Positions 36,501 to 46,536 are shown, counted from the first letter of the stretch. The stretch: 64,000 bases of DNA from Shewanella avicenniae (GCF_017354945.1 NZ_CP071503.1:2790001-2854000), one strand, 5' to 3'. Notes: generated by a model not told the origin, from the sequence alone. Numbers and translations: made by a program.

Positions 36501-38246
36501 ATGCTTGATATGAAATGTAGTCAATATTGGATGGGGATCCTCTCCATCGCATCTTCAATTAGCCCCCTGGGTGGTGCTGTTGCAGCAGATACGCTATTTA
36601 ATGATGTCACCGTTTTTGATGGTACAGGCAAACAGCCATTCGTCGCAGATGTACTGGTTAAGGATGGCAAAATCGCCACAATTGCTAAGCAAATTCAAGC
36701 AACAACTGACGCTGAAGTTATTGAGGCTAAAAACTTCACCTTAATGCCTGGATTAATCGATGTGCATACCCATTGGACAGCAAGTCGGGCAGAAATATCT
36801 ACGGCGATGCTGACCCATGGTATTACCACAGTAACCGATTATCACTCATCACCGGACTCCTACGCGGCTAAACGAGAATGGCATAAAAGCTTGATTTCGC
36901 CACACGTGCTTTATGCCGCGCGGATAGCGCCTCCTGGTGGGCATGGTGCTGATTGGGCCGATGAAAAAATGACGCGTCTTGTTGCCTCAAAAGAGGAAGC
37001 AAAAGCAGTTCTGGAGTATCTAGATCAGTATCAACCTGATTTTATTAAAGTGTTTGCTGATGGCTGGCGCTATGGCAATCCAGAAGAAAATACTGACATC
37101 AGTCTGGATGCGTTTGAAGGGATAGTAGAGCAAGCGAAAATCCGCCATCTGCCAGTCGTAACCCATACGGTAACTGTCGACGGCGGGATAAAAGCAGCAA
37201 AGGCAGGTGTGACAGCTATTGTGCACGCTATGCAAGATGAAAAGGCGGATGCAAGACTCGTCGAACTCATGAAGCAAAAAGCTGTGTATTACGCGCCAAC
37301 CTTAGCGGTTTATGAGCCTAGACCAGAGAAAGTTAAAAAGTTGAACCCTGAAAAACTGGCTCAAACCAACGAGAGACAGGGGTTTTCAAAATATAACTTA
37401 GGCTTGCTGCATGATGCCGGTATCAAATTGGGCTTAGGGACTGATTCTGGGATCAGTAAAACACCATTCGGGGAATCTTCTGTACGGGAGCTTGAGTTAT
37501 TGGTGGATTTTGGCATTTCCCCCGCTGAGGCCCTTGTCGCAGGAACCAAAGGCAGTGCCGAAATAATCGGTGTAGATCAAGTAACGGGTACGATTGAAGT
37601 AGGAAAGCGCGCAGATTTGCTTCTGATTGAAGGCAAGCCTTGGAAGCAAATTTCTGATATCCGCAACCTTAAAGCTGTGTGGGTTGATGGTAAACCTGTC
37701 GTGAAAGATGGTGCACTAGTTGGTCAACAAGGGCCATCGGTGCCTCCCGCAATCAAGATTGGAGCGGTCATTGATGACTTTGAACAGGGTGCGTTGACAT
37801 CACTCGCTAGTGTGAGAAAAACCAACATTGATTATGGTTTTCCTCGCAGCACAATTTTGATGCAACCTAAGCTCAAATCAGTAACAGAGAGTAACCACGT
37901 ATTGGATGTTATGGTGGCATTAGAAAACAAAAATGCCCCTTACGCCCAATTGGTATTTCCACTAACACCTGGCGGCTTCGTTCCCGTAGATGCGAGCCGC
38001 TATACAGGGGTATCGTTTAGTGTGAATGGCAACGCCAGAAACTATACCGTGGTACTCGATAGCTACAATGGCAAGAGTAAAGCAACGCTCGAAGCAATCT
38101 CAGGTTGGCAAACGATTGTGGTCCCATTTAGCAAGTTTGAGGGTGATTGGGATAAAACGTCCTTAACAGCGGTGTCCATTGAAGTTGATGGCAAAGCCGA
38201 AGAACAATATTGGATTGAGCTTGATAACGTAAAATTTACCGAGTAA
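36501..38246 (+). CDS. Exported amidohydrolase with C-terminal CIA30-like domain
   Basis: 581 residues. After a signal peptide (cleavage near AVAA-DTLF) comes an active-looking amidohydrolase: DVHTHW (about 87-92), the potential carboxylated Lys in DFIKVFADG (about 182), VTHTV (about 220), IVHAM (about 240) and LGTDSG (about 313). Residues 420-581 form a separate domain (VIDDFEQGALTSL ... YWIELDNVKFT) like the CIA30/galactose-binding fold, which may bind carbohydrate or anchor the enzyme. It is the last gene of the sigma/FecR/TonB module and is followed by a strong terminator. Confidence 0.86.
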   Translation: MLDMKCSQYWMGILSIASSISPLGGAVAADTLFNDVTVFDGTGKQPFVADVLVKDGKIATIAKQIQATTDAEVIEAKNFTLMPGLIDVHTHWTASRAEISTAMLTHGITTVTDYHSSPDSYAAKREWHKSLISPHVLYAARIAPPGGHGADWADEKMTRLVASKEEAKAVLEYLDQYQPDFIKVFADGWRYGNPEENTDISLDAFEGIVEQAKIRHLPVVTHTVTVDGGIKAAKAGVTAIVHAMQDEKADARLVELMKQKAVYYAPTLAVYEPRPEKVKKLNPEKLAQTNERQGFSKYNLGLLHDAGIKLGLGTDSGISKTPFGESSVRELELLVDFGISPAEALVAGTKGSAEIIGVDQVTGTIEVGKRADLLLIEGKPWKQISDIRNLKAVWVDGKPVVKDGALVGQQGPSVPPAIKIGAVIDDFEQGALTSLASVRKTNIDYGFPRSTILMQPKLKSVTESNHVLDVMVALENKNAPYAQLVFPLTPGGFVPVDASRYTGVSFSVNGNARNYTVVLDSYNGKSKATLEAISGWQTIVVPFSKFEGDWDKTSLTAVSIEVDGKAEEQYWIELDNVKFTE

Positions 38247-38253
38247 CAAAACG

Positions 38254-38343
38254 GCACCCTAGATAACTCCCGATCAAGGGTGCTCGACCGGCCACCCTGA
38301 ATGATTTCATTCAACCCAACATCATTCAGAGGTGGCCTTTTTT
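38254..38343. terminator. Double hairpin terminator between convergent genes
   Basis: A small stem GCACCCT / AGGGTGC (38254-38283) is followed by a long one, GGCCACCCTGAATGAT / ATCATTCAGAGGTGGCC (38290-38337), and six T. It ends the amidohydrolase operon; the long stem is also placed to stop the convergent tyrR transcript. Confidence 0.75.
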
Positions 38344-38346
38344 AGG

Positions 38347-39891
38347 CTACTTATTGGGTTTATTAATCCCATATTCGCGCAATTTGTTAGCTATTGCGGT
38401 ATGAGATACACCCAGTTTTTTCGCCAGTTGTCGTGTACTTGGGTAAGTAGGATACAAACGCCGCAGTAAACTCGATTCAAACTTCTTCATCGCTTGATCG
38501 AGTGAACCATCAAAATCAGCATCAAAATAACCTTGCCCTTCTTCATACGATGGCAGTTTTAACTGCTCCACGGTAAGTTCAGTCGACGAACCGTCCCACA
38601 TCGAAACCGCTCGGAATATGGCATTTTTTAACTGTCGCACGTTACCGGGCCATGCATAGGCTTGCAGGAAAGTCCGGCATTTTGCGGAGATGCGTTTGAC
38701 TGGGCAAGACAGCTGCTGGGAGTAATGCTCTAAGAACATTTCTGCAAGCGGCAGAATATCAGCGCGGCGTTCACGTAATGCTGGCAGATGGAATCCCAAC
38801 ACATGGATACGGTAATAAAGATCTTCTCTAAACTTCCCTTCTTGGCAACGTTTAGCCAGATTCTCTTGTGTAGAGCAGATGATACGAATATCTGGGCGAA
38901 TATCCTCTTCCCCACCCACCCGGCGGAAACTGCCATCTTGAAGTAATCGCAGCAGTTTTACTTGCGCTGAGTTGGTCATCTCAGCGACTTCATCTAAAAA
39001 CACTGTGCCGCCTTTGGCCTCTTCGAAAAAGCCCTGCTTGGTCAATTTGCCATTGCTTACATAACCAAATAGCTCTTCTTCTACCGCACTATCAGGAATA
39101 GCGGCACAATTGATTGCGACGAACGGCTTTTCTCGTCGCAGGCTGGCATCATGACATGCGCGCGCCATCATCTCCTTGCCAGTACCAGTTTCGCCGGTGA
39201 TTAACAACGGTGCATCAAGTTGTGCAATCCGCTGCGCTTGCTTCACAATTTCTTGCAGCTTTTCACTGGCAGCTAAAACGTTTTCAAAGCCTTTGTAACG
39301 ACGTTGCAACGCATTGAATTGCTTACCAACACGATCAGGCGTTTTCAAGGTGATAACCGCGCCCGCGAGTAAACATTGTTGTTCATCTTCGGGGAGTTCG
39401 ATGGGTAACATCTCGGCGAGGTACTCATCATTGCCGATATGCACGCGAGCCGTTTGGCCAATAACCGCAGATTCGCTCATCCAACGGGCGAAGTTAAAGC
39501 CCTGAACCCAGTGGTTCAATGGCTCATCAGCCACTTCATGTTCTTGCATCCCCAACATGAATAATGCGGCTTCATTTACAAAGCGAATTTTGCCTTTTGC
39601 ATCAATAGAAAAGACGCCGTCAGGCAGTGTCTTCAGTAATGTTTTAAGGGCGTAACGCTCCTGCTCTGATGGCATAACGGCAACAGTTCGCACATCATGA
39701 ACACCGTCCACTTTACGGACTTGGGGCATTAATTCTTTTAGGGTTTCAAAGGGGACTTCGGCAAACTGCAAATACAGACATCCTTTGGTCATAGCATCAA
39801 TAGACACAAGGTTGATGCTATAACGTTCGAGGACCGTCAAAATATCCTTGGCCACACCTACTCTGTCGAGGCAAGTGACTTCCAACCGCAT
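38347..39891 (-). CDS. tyrR: Aromatic amino acid regulator TyrR
   Basis: 514 residues from the ATG giving MRLEVTCLDRVGVAKDIL, preceded by AAGAGA; a longer frame begins 63 bases upstream but lacks homology to the TyrR start. Domains: ACT (1-75), PAS (about 80-190), AAA+ (about 205-430, Walker A GETGTGKE near 232) and a C-terminal TyrR-type helix-turn-helix (TRQLAKKLGVSHTAIANKL). The GAFTGA loop is absent (LFGYVSNGKLTKQG), as expected for TyrR, which acts with sigma-70. It controls aromatic amino acid synthesis and transport. Confidence 0.94.
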   Translation of the reverse strand: MRLEVTCLDRVGVAKDILTVLERYSINLVSIDAMTKGCLYLQFAEVPFETLKELMPQVRKVDGVHDVRTVAVMPSEQERYALKTLLKTLPDGVFSIDAKGKIRFVNEAALFMLGMQEHEVADEPLNHWVQGFNFARWMSESAVIGQTARVHIGNDEYLAEMLPIELPEDEQQCLLAGAVITLKTPDRVGKQFNALQRRYKGFENVLAASEKLQEIVKQAQRIAQLDAPLLITGETGTGKEMMARACHDASLRREKPFVAINCAAIPDSAVEEELFGYVSNGKLTKQGFFEEAKGGTVFLDEVAEMTNSAQVKLLRLLQDGSFRRVGGEEDIRPDIRIICSTQENLAKRCQEGKFREDLYYRIHVLGFHLPALRERRADILPLAEMFLEHYSQQLSCPVKRISAKCRTFLQAYAWPGNVRQLKNAIFRAVSMWDGSSTELTVEQLKLPSYEEGQGYFDADFDGSLDQAMKKFESSLLRRLYPTYPSTRQLAKKLGVSHTAIANKLREYGINKPNK

Positions 39892-40267
39892 AAACGTTTC
39901 TCTTATTTTATTCTCGTTTTGGGATTTCCAGCCGCAGGACAAAAGATATGCCAACGACTATTGCTATAAGGTAGAAGTTTAACACAGATGTGGCAAGTCA
40001 GGTTTACACTCCAGTACAAATATGTGGCCAATTTTTAGCCACTCAAAACACCATCCTCAACTATTCCTAACCATGAGTACTGCGCCTTTGTTAAATAGCC
40101 TTGTTAACAAATGGTGAACTGCTGGCGAAATCATGTTTAATCATGATTGGGAATAGCGATTTTTATGGTAAACGAACGAATGGCTTGTCGAATCGTGGTA
40201 ATAGTTTGCCATTGAGATACAATTACCTCATTTACAACTACACCATTTACCCCCGAAAAGGACGTCT
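39892..40267. other. Intergenic region between tyrR and galU
   Basis: No gene is seen in 376 bases. It must hold the divergent promoters of tyrR and galU. Small inverted repeats are present (GTGGC / GCCAC at about 40023-40042; GGTAAT / ATTACC at about 40196-40227), too short to interpret with confidence. Confidence 0.5.
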
Positions 40268-41173
40268 ATGAAGTCAAGTACCATTCGAAAGGCAGTCATC
40301 CCTGTTGCCGGCCTCGGCACCCGCATGCTGCCCGCCACAAAAGCTATTCCAAAAGAGATGCTGCCGGTCGTTGATCGCCCTTTAATCCAATACGTCGTGA
40401 ATGAAGCGATTGCTGCTGGCATTAAAGAGATTGTGCTGGTCACTCACGCCAGTAAAAACTCGATTGAAAACCACTTTGATACCAGTTTTGAATTAGAGAC
40501 CCAGTTAGAACGTCGTGTTAAACGTCAGCTATTAAACGAAGTTCAATCAATCTGCCCTGATGATGTCACTATTATCAGTGTGCGTCAGTCGCAAGCGAAA
40601 GGACTCGGCCATGCCATCCTTTGTGCGCAGTCAGTTGTTGGTGATAACCCATTCGCAGTAATTTTGCCAGACGTGCTGATCGATGATGCCAGTTGCGACC
40701 TAAAACAAGACAACTTGGCGTCTATGGTGCGCCTGTTCGATGAAACTGGCCACGGCCAAATCATGGTTGAAGGTGTACCAGAAGACATGGTCAATCAATA
40801 CGGTATCGCCGACGTCAATGGTCACGAGTTACATCCAGGCGGCTCAGCGCCTTTAGAACAATTAGTTGAAAAGCCAAAGATTGACGAAGCACCATCAAAT
40901 CTTGCCGTAGTAGGACGCTATGTCCTGCCAGCCGACATTTGGTCGCTGCTTGCTAAAACTCCGCTAGGAGCCGGTGGCGAAATTCAGTTAACCGATGCGA
41001 TTGCGATGCTGATGGAATCACAACAAGTAGACGCTTACTACATGCTGGGTAAAAGTCATGACTGCGGTAACAAACTCGGTTACATGCAAGCAATCATCGA
41101 GCATGCAGTGCGTCATAAAGAAGTTGGTGATGAATTTGTGACTTACTTAAAAGAGTTTGTAGGGAAACTTTAA
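40268..41173 (+). CDS. galU: UTP--glucose-1-phosphate uridylyltransferase
   Basis: 301 residues, the standard length. The nucleotidyltransferase signature [20 protein letters not shown] (12-31) and the GalU blocks VLPDVLIDD and [10 protein letters not shown] are present. It makes UDP-glucose from glucose-1-phosphate and UTP for envelope polysaccharides. galE follows after 3 bases, so UDP-glucose and UDP-galactose are produced from one transcript. Confidence 0.96.
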   Translation: MKSSTIRKAVIPVAGLGTRMLPATKAIPKEMLPVVDRPLIQYVVNEAIAAGIKEIVLVTHASKNSIENHFDTSFELETQLERRVKRQLLNEVQSICPDDVTIISVRQSQAKGLGHAILCAQSVVGDNPFAVILPDVLIDDASCDLKQDNLASMVRLFDETGHGQIMVEGVPEDMVNQYGIADVNGHELHPGGSAPLEQLVEKPKIDEAPSNLAVVGRYVLPADIWSLLAKTPLGAGGEIQLTDAIAMLMESQQVDAYYMLGKSHDCGNKLGYMQAIIEHAVRHKEVGDEFVTYLKEFVGKL

Positions 41174-41176
41174 GCC

Positions 41177-42193
41177 ATGACAGTATTAGTGACAGGTGGT
41201 GCAGGATATATTGGAAGCCACACACTCGTCGAGTTACTAAACAACAATTACCAAGTCGTTGTTGTTGATAACCTTTGTAATTCATCAGTTGAATCATTAC
41301 ATCGGGTAGAAAAAATAACAGGAAAATCCATCCCTTTTTACCGAGGTGATGTATTAGATAAATCGTTATTAGTTGATGTAATGACGTCTCATAATGTCAT
41401 TTCGGTCATTCATTTTGCAGGGTTAAAAGCCGTTGGTGAGTCTGTTGCTAAGCCAATTAAGTACTACCAAAATAACGTAGCTGGTAGTTTGGTATTATTA
41501 GAGGCAATGACTGAGGCAAACGTGTTTAACTTAGTTTTCAGCTCCTCTGCAACTGTTTATCGCGAATCTGCAATTCAGCCATTAAAGGAAGATTTTCCAT
41601 TAGGAACCACAAATCCTTATGGACAGTCAAAATTAATGGTAGAGAACATTCTGGAAGACCTTTCTCACGCAGATAAACGATGGAATATCGCTCGGTTACG
41701 TTATTTCAATCCTGTTGGTGCACATGAAAGCGGAATGATTGGAGAAGATCCTAATGACATTCCTAACAACCTAATGCCCTTCATCTCACAAGTGGCCATA
41801 GGTAAGCGTAACGTTCTAAGCATCTTTGGAAATGATTACCCAACAGTTGATGGAACAGGTGTTAGAGATTACATCCATGTTGTCGACTTAGCTGATGGAC
41901 ACGTAAAAGCACTCGCTAAGCTTGCACAAGCACCGGGGCTGATTACCTGTAATTTGGGTACTGGCAAAGGTGTAAGCGTTCTGGAGATGCTAAAAGCTTA
42001 TGAACAAGCCAGTGGTAAAGAAATCGCTCATCAGTTTGTTGCACGACGAGCTGGGGATATCGCTGAATACTTTGGAGATCCTAGCCTAGCAAAAGAACTC
42101 CTACAATGGGAGGCTAAGCACACGCTCGAAGATATCGTTTCTTCTAGCTGGAAGTGGCAATCGCAAAATCCTAATGGGTACCACGGTTCCTAA
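41177..42193 (+). CDS. galE: UDP-glucose 4-epimerase
   Basis: 338 residues of the extended short-chain dehydrogenase family. NAD+ binding TGGAGYIGSH (6-15), the Ser-rich loop FSSSATVY (about 121-128) and the catalytic YGQSK (Tyr near 148) are intact. It interconverts UDP-glucose and UDP-galactose. The coding sequence looks richer in A and T at third positions than galU next to it, which might reflect a different history, but this was judged by eye. A good terminator follows. Confidence 0.95.
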   Translation: MTVLVTGGAGYIGSHTLVELLNNNYQVVVVDNLCNSSVESLHRVEKITGKSIPFYRGDVLDKSLLVDVMTSHNVISVIHFAGLKAVGESVAKPIKYYQNNVAGSLVLLEAMTEANVFNLVFSSSATVYRESAIQPLKEDFPLGTTNPYGQSKLMVENILEDLSHADKRWNIARLRYFNPVGAHESGMIGEDPNDIPNNLMPFISQVAIGKRNVLSIFGNDYPTVDGTGVRDYIHVVDLADGHVKALAKLAQAPGLITCNLGTGKGVSVLEMLKAYEQASGKEIAHQFVARRAGDIAEYFGDPSLAKELLQWEAKHTLEDIVSSSWKWQSQNPNGYHGS

Positions 42194-42217
42194 ACCAGTC
42201 TTTATTTTATTGAATTT

Positions 42218-42250
42218 AAAGCGCCCGACGAGTAGTCGAGCGCTTTCTTA
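42218..42250 (+). terminator. Terminator of galU-galE
   Basis: Stem AAAGCGC-C-CGAC / GTCG-A-GCGCTTT with a 5-base loop, followed by CTTA. One mismatch interrupts the stem. Confidence 0.7.
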
Positions 42251-42418
42251 TTCAACCGAGTACATCGCAGTCTATAGCCTAATTTCTACTACATATTCCA
42301 ATTCGCCAATATTCAAGCGCTGCGCCAATTATTAATTGTTTTTTTATCGTAAGGTTATCGGTAACATCTGACGTCTAAACCGCAACAAATCCTATAACAA
42401 TTACATACGGTGGTCGTG

Positions 42419-42829
42419 ATGTTTGGAAGCAAACCTAAAAAATCAGAAATTACCTATATAGCCAAAGGGACCAGTGTCACAGGTACCATGTATTTTGATG
42501 GAGACACGCTGGTTTCTGGTTCTCTTCAAGGGGATATTCACGCCGATTGCGGCATATCAATCGAGCCCAATGGCATCATTGATGGTCAGTTAAGATGTGT
42601 TGAACTGAAAGTTTCAGGCGTTTTTCGAGGCAAAGTCAGCTGTGAAAAGCTGATTATCACCGAAAGTGGTACTGTCGAAGGGGAAGTCTTTAGTACTAGC
42701 ATGGAGATATTCGAAGGTGGCCAGTTTATCGGTGTTCGCGTTAAAGAACAGGTAAACCTCCTGGATGAGGTGCCATCACTTCTAAAAAATGCTACTCCAA
42801 CGCAAAAATTGAGTTTTGAGACGGATTAA
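42419..42829 (+). CDS. Bactofilin (polymer-forming cytoskeletal protein)
   Basis: About 136 residues from the ATG chosen (a GTG three codons earlier is the alternative). The core is a right-handed beta-helix of short strands with GxxxG turns (GTSVTGTMYFDGDTLVSGSL, then GIIDGQL, GVFRGKV, GTVEGEV), typical of bactofilins. These polymerise without nucleotide, often at the membrane, and help shape cells or position cell-wall enzymes. No M23 peptidase gene is adjacent. The gene stands between the gal operon and a LysR regulator. Confidence 0.9.
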   Translation: MFGSKPKKSEITYIAKGTSVTGTMYFDGDTLVSGSLQGDIHADCGISIEPNGIIDGQLRCVELKVSGVFRGKVSCEKLIITESGTVEGEVFSTSMEIFEGGQFIGVRVKEQVNLLDEVPSLLKNATPTQKLSFETD

Positions 42830-43011
42830 AATTCGGCCGGCAGAATTGCAGCCAGGTGTGACCATCATCGCATTTCTGCCACAATTTCTCATTTTAAATC
42901 CATCAAATAGCGATTATCACAGTTAAACGCCATAAGATTGTTTAGCATTAGGTGAGATACGAAACTTTTTTAACTTACCAGAAGCCACCTTTTCTAGGCT
43001 GAACAATATTT

Positions 43012-44007
43012 ATGACCAGCAGACTCCTTAAGCAATTGTGTGAGTTAGATATTTTTACGCTAATGGTGTTTAAGAATATCTATGAAACAGGGCACGCCAA
43101 TATCACAGCACGGGAACTCTCAGTTTCCGCGCCGAAAATTAGTCGCTGCTTAAGCGCCTTGCGCATGGCGTTTGACGATGAGCTCTTTTACCGCCGCCAA
43201 CAGAAACTGAAAGCAACTCCGCTGGCTGAAACCCTCTACCATCCAGTTTGCGATTTTATTCAAACTGTCTACCAACTCGAGCAACAAGCCAAAAGCAGTA
43301 AAGACTGTCGAGCCGATGGCTGTTTGCATATTGCGGTAGGCTATGGACTTATGTCGGCACTATCCCATGTGCTTGGACAAACCGACATAAAAGCCCGCCT
43401 CGGGAAAGTACGTTTGTATAAGTGGCAAGATGAATCCGCAGATTTGATCCACAGTGGCGAATTGGATCTGGGGATCACCTTAGAGCAAGTGGATAACCAA
43501 GAGCTCATCAGTACAAGCCTTGGGGAAGTTCAAGAGCTAGGGTTTATCTGTCGCGAAGACCATGTTCTTTGGCGCAATTATCCTAAAATATCCATCGAAG
43601 ATATTGCTCGACATCCATTTGTTTATCTTACGATTAGAGGCTTTAACGAGCGTATCGATCCTCTCGAACTCTATTGCCAACAAGAAAACATTCCACTTAA
43701 CGATATTGAGTGCATAGAAGATATTGAAGAGTGGTACGCCCACCTACTCACTATGGACAGTGTTGCCTTTGCACCAGCCACAGAACTTTGTCACATTGAG
43801 CAAGTAACTGGGTTACGTTGTGCGGTATTGCCTCCGGCCGAAGTCGATAAACTGCATCGCACAATTTCAATGCCAGCGTACAATATTATCGAGAAATCAG
43901 AAAATTACCGAAGGTACAACGAAAGCCAAAGACAGTTGCTGGTCGATATCATTTCGCGTCTATTAGACTTCCAGAATAAAGAAGATTTACGCCAGTTCGG
44001 CACATAA
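43012..44007 (+). CDS. LysR-type regulator upstream of the decaheme cytochrome
   Basis: 331 residues. The N-terminal helix-turn-helix (LDIFTLMVFKNIYETGHANITARELSVSAPKISR, about 11-45) is LysR-like, followed by an effector domain (about 100-315). It is longer and less conserved than common LysR proteins. It reads in the same direction as the decaheme cytochrome gene and is separated from it by 249 bases and a hairpin terminator, so control of that gene is possible but unproved. Confidence 0.85.
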   Translation: MTSRLLKQLCELDIFTLMVFKNIYETGHANITARELSVSAPKISRCLSALRMAFDDELFYRRQQKLKATPLAETLYHPVCDFIQTVYQLEQQAKSSKDCRADGCLHIAVGYGLMSALSHVLGQTDIKARLGKVRLYKWQDESADLIHSGELDLGITLEQVDNQELISTSLGEVQELGFICREDHVLWRNYPKISIEDIARHPFVYLTIRGFNERIDPLELYCQQENIPLNDIECIEDIEEWYAHLLTMDSVAFAPATELCHIEQVTGLRCAVLPPAEVDKLHRTISMPAYNIIEKSENYRRYNESQRQLLVDIISRLLDFQNKEDLRQFGT

Positions 44008-44020
44008 TTATGCAGTCAAA

Positions 44021-44064
44021 TTTCAGACACTAGTGCGGGGTACTTTCCCCTCTAGTGTCTGAAA
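44021..44064 (+). terminator. Strong hairpin after the LysR gene
   Basis: Perfect 13-bp stem TTTCAGACACTAG / CTAGTGTCTGAAA with an 18-base loop that can pair further (GGGG / CCCC). There is no clear T-run, but the position 14 bases after the stop fits transcript termination or mRNA end protection. Confidence 0.6.
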
Positions 44065-44256
44065 GTCTGATGACAGTCTCACTTATAATCCTATATTACG
44101 TTTTATAAAATTACACATTTCATTTTTTGAAATTTCCATATTCCTTTCTTAACCCATAATTCACAAATCGAACATCTATTAACTCTATACCCACAAAGAA
44201 ATAGTTATATTTAATGTACTGCAAAAGCAGTCAATATAATTTCAACAAGGGACGCA

Positions 44257-46536
44257 ATGATGAAAAATCATAATATGTCATTACTGGCGCTGATGCTGTC
44301 CGGTATGCTGGCATTAACCGCTTGCGGTGATGGTAGCGACGGTGCAGACGGTGCTGCTGGTGCTCCAGGCGCTAATGGTGCAGACGGTGCTGATGGCGCA
44401 GATGGTGCAAACGGCCTGAACGCAGGTGAAGTAGTATCAACTGTATATTCAGCTGGTGACGTAACCTTTACCATCGATCCAGCAGAAAATACTCTGGCGG
44501 GTAGCGATGCATTCGTACTGAAGTTTAAAGCTACTGCTCTTAACCAAGCGGGTGAAGTTAAGCCTTTGTCTGGCTTAGATTTGATCCGTGTATACTCAGT
44601 AACTGCAATGCCTAATGCGACCAATGATGGTCCATCAGTATTCTGGCAAAGCAACGGTACCGTATACTGTACTCCAGAAGGCATGCGTGGCACTGCTGAA
44701 GCATGTACATTGACTGAAGATCCAGCTAACCCAGGTAGTTATACTGGTACTTGGGCACATGAAGGTAACGCACCTATCATGAGCGCAGCTGATGATCTAA
44801 GTGCTCCACATCGCGTTATGGTTCGTGTTTACAACATGACCGACGCTGATGGTAATGCAATCAGTGAAAAAATCCTGCCAAGCATCGATTACATTCCAGC
44901 GACTGGTGAACTTGCCACAGCAACAGGCAAAGACACTGTTGCAGATGCTGCTTGTAAACAATGTCACGGTGAAAGCGAAGCTACTGGTAAGATCGCTAAC
45001 ATCGGTGCGCACGGTAACTACCAAAGCGTAGAAAACTGTATCTTCTGTCACAACCCAGCAAGACAGCCAAGCGAAACACAAGCTGCTGAAGGTTATGTAT
45101 TTGACCTGCCAGCGATGATTCACCGTATCCACGGTGGCGCGCACTTAGCTGAACTGGCGCAATACGGTTTCATTCAAGCTGAAGAATGGTCAGAAATTGG
45201 CTATCCAGCACCATTAAATGAATGTACTGTTTGTCACAGCGCAGACGAAGGCAAAACTACTTGGAATGATGAACCAACACGCGCTGCTTGTACTGGTTGT
45301 CACACCAACATCAACTTTGCTACCGGTCAAGGCCATGCTGAATTCCAACTGGCTCAAGCTGATGATTCTCAATGTTCATTCTGTCACTCAAGTGGTGGCT
45401 TAGCTCCTGTTAATGCACACCGCGTAGGTGAACGCAAAGAACTGGCTAGCTTGGTTCAAATCGACTTCACCGGTGCAAGCGTTGCGGCTGGTACTCTGAC
45501 TGTAACTGCTGACGTAACCGTGAACGGTGCTCTGTCATCAGATCTGTCTGTACTGGGTGTTGCTGCAACTCTGATGGGTAATGTGGATGACAACGGTGCG
45601 GTACATCGTTGGGCTGCACGTCCTGCTTTGACTGCTGGTACCTTCTCTGACACTGGTAAACTGGTTCTGACTCGTGCCGTAACTCCAGAAGAAGCAACTG
45701 GTACTATCTATGTAGGTACTGAAGCGACTTTCTGTGTGGCTACTAACCTGCAAGCTGCAACTTGTGATGCAACTCAATCACGTGCTTACGGTAACCCAGT
45801 TGAAGTTGTACACGGTAGCCCTGTGTTCTCTACTGCAATCGGTGTAACTGCTGAAACTAAGTTCTTTGACTTAGACACCGCAGCTGCAGACGATGAAGGT
45901 ACCTCCGCTCGTTTCGCAGGTGGTGCTCAACTCACTGTATCTGAAGCTAAGTGTGAAGCTTGCCATAACAACCTTGACGTAACCAAAGGCGCAGGCCATG
46001 GCGTGTACAAGTTCACTCAATGTATGGACTGTCACAACAATGACTACGCGGGTTCTTACCATCCAAATGCGTTCTATGTTGATGCTGAAGGCAACCAAGC
46101 AGTTAAAGCTATCACTGCATTCCGTAACCGTGATTTGGTAACTGTAGTTCACCGCTATCACTCAGGTAACTTCGACGTGGTTGAAGGCGTACACTCAGCA
46201 ATCAACTCTCGCACTGGTGCAATGGAAGTTGTTGGTTTCCCTGGTGTTCAAGGCGACTGTACCGCATGTCACACTGGTAGCAACCTGTTTGCTGCAGACG
46301 GTGGTCTGGCTTCTGGTAAACGTTCTATCGCTGTAACCGGCGGTTACATCAGCCCAGTTGCTGAATCATGCCGTGCATGTCACGTTAGCGAAGCAGCTCT
46401 GGCTCACTTCAAGTCTAACGGTGCAACTACTGCTGATGCTCCAGACACAGCAGTTAACCTGCCAGTTGAATCTTGCTCAACTTGTCACGGTGAAGGCAAA
46501 ACTTACGGTATCGACAAGGTACACGTGAAGTTCTAA
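44257..46536 (+). CDS. OmcA/MtrC-family decaheme c-type cytochrome, surface lipoprotein
   Basis: 759 residues. A lipoprotein signal (MLALTACGDG) is followed by a collagen-like Gly-Ala-Asp/Asn stretch (about 25-50) and then two beta-domains, each with five CXXCH sites: CKQCH, CIFCH, CTVCH, CTGCH, CSFCH, CEACH, CMDCH, CTACH, CRACH, CSTCH, ten in all. MIHRIHGG is typical of the family. It should sit on the cell surface and pass electrons to metals or other outside acceptors. No mtrA- or mtrB-like gene is adjacent, so it must use a conduit encoded elsewhere. Confidence 0.93.
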   Translation: MMKNHNMSLLALMLSGMLALTACGDGSDGADGAAGAPGANGADGADGADGANGLNAGEVVSTVYSAGDVTFTIDPAENTLAGSDAFVLKFKATALNQAGEVKPLSGLDLIRVYSVTAMPNATNDGPSVFWQSNGTVYCTPEGMRGTAEACTLTEDPANPGSYTGTWAHEGNAPIMSAADDLSAPHRVMVRVYNMTDADGNAISEKILPSIDYIPATGELATATGKDTVADAACKQCHGESEATGKIANIGAHGNYQSVENCIFCHNPARQPSETQAAEGYVFDLPAMIHRIHGGAHLAELAQYGFIQAEEWSEIGYPAPLNECTVCHSADEGKTTWNDEPTRAACTGCHTNINFATGQGHAEFQLAQADDSQCSFCHSSGGLAPVNAHRVGERKELASLVQIDFTGASVAAGTLTVTADVTVNGALSSDLSVLGVAATLMGNVDDNGAVHRWAARPALTAGTFSDTGKLVLTRAVTPEEATGTIYVGTEATFCVATNLQAATCDATQSRAYGNPVEVVHGSPVFSTAIGVTAETKFFDLDTAAADDEGTSARFAGGAQLTVSEAKCEACHNNLDVTKGAGHGVYKFTQCMDCHNNDYAGSYHPNAFYVDAEGNQAVKAITAFRNRDLVTVVHRYHSGNFDVVEGVHSAINSRTGAMEVVGFPGVQGDCTACHTGSNLFAADGGLASGKRSIAVTGGYISPVAESCRACHVSEAALAHFKSNGATTADAPDTAVNLPVESCSTCHGEGKTYGIDKVHVKF

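Noticed and set aside
44268..44693. Proline/serine-rich minus-strand ORF in the decaheme gene
   Set aside because: It is the mirror of the Gly-Ala-Asp repeat of the cytochrome and has no ribosome site.
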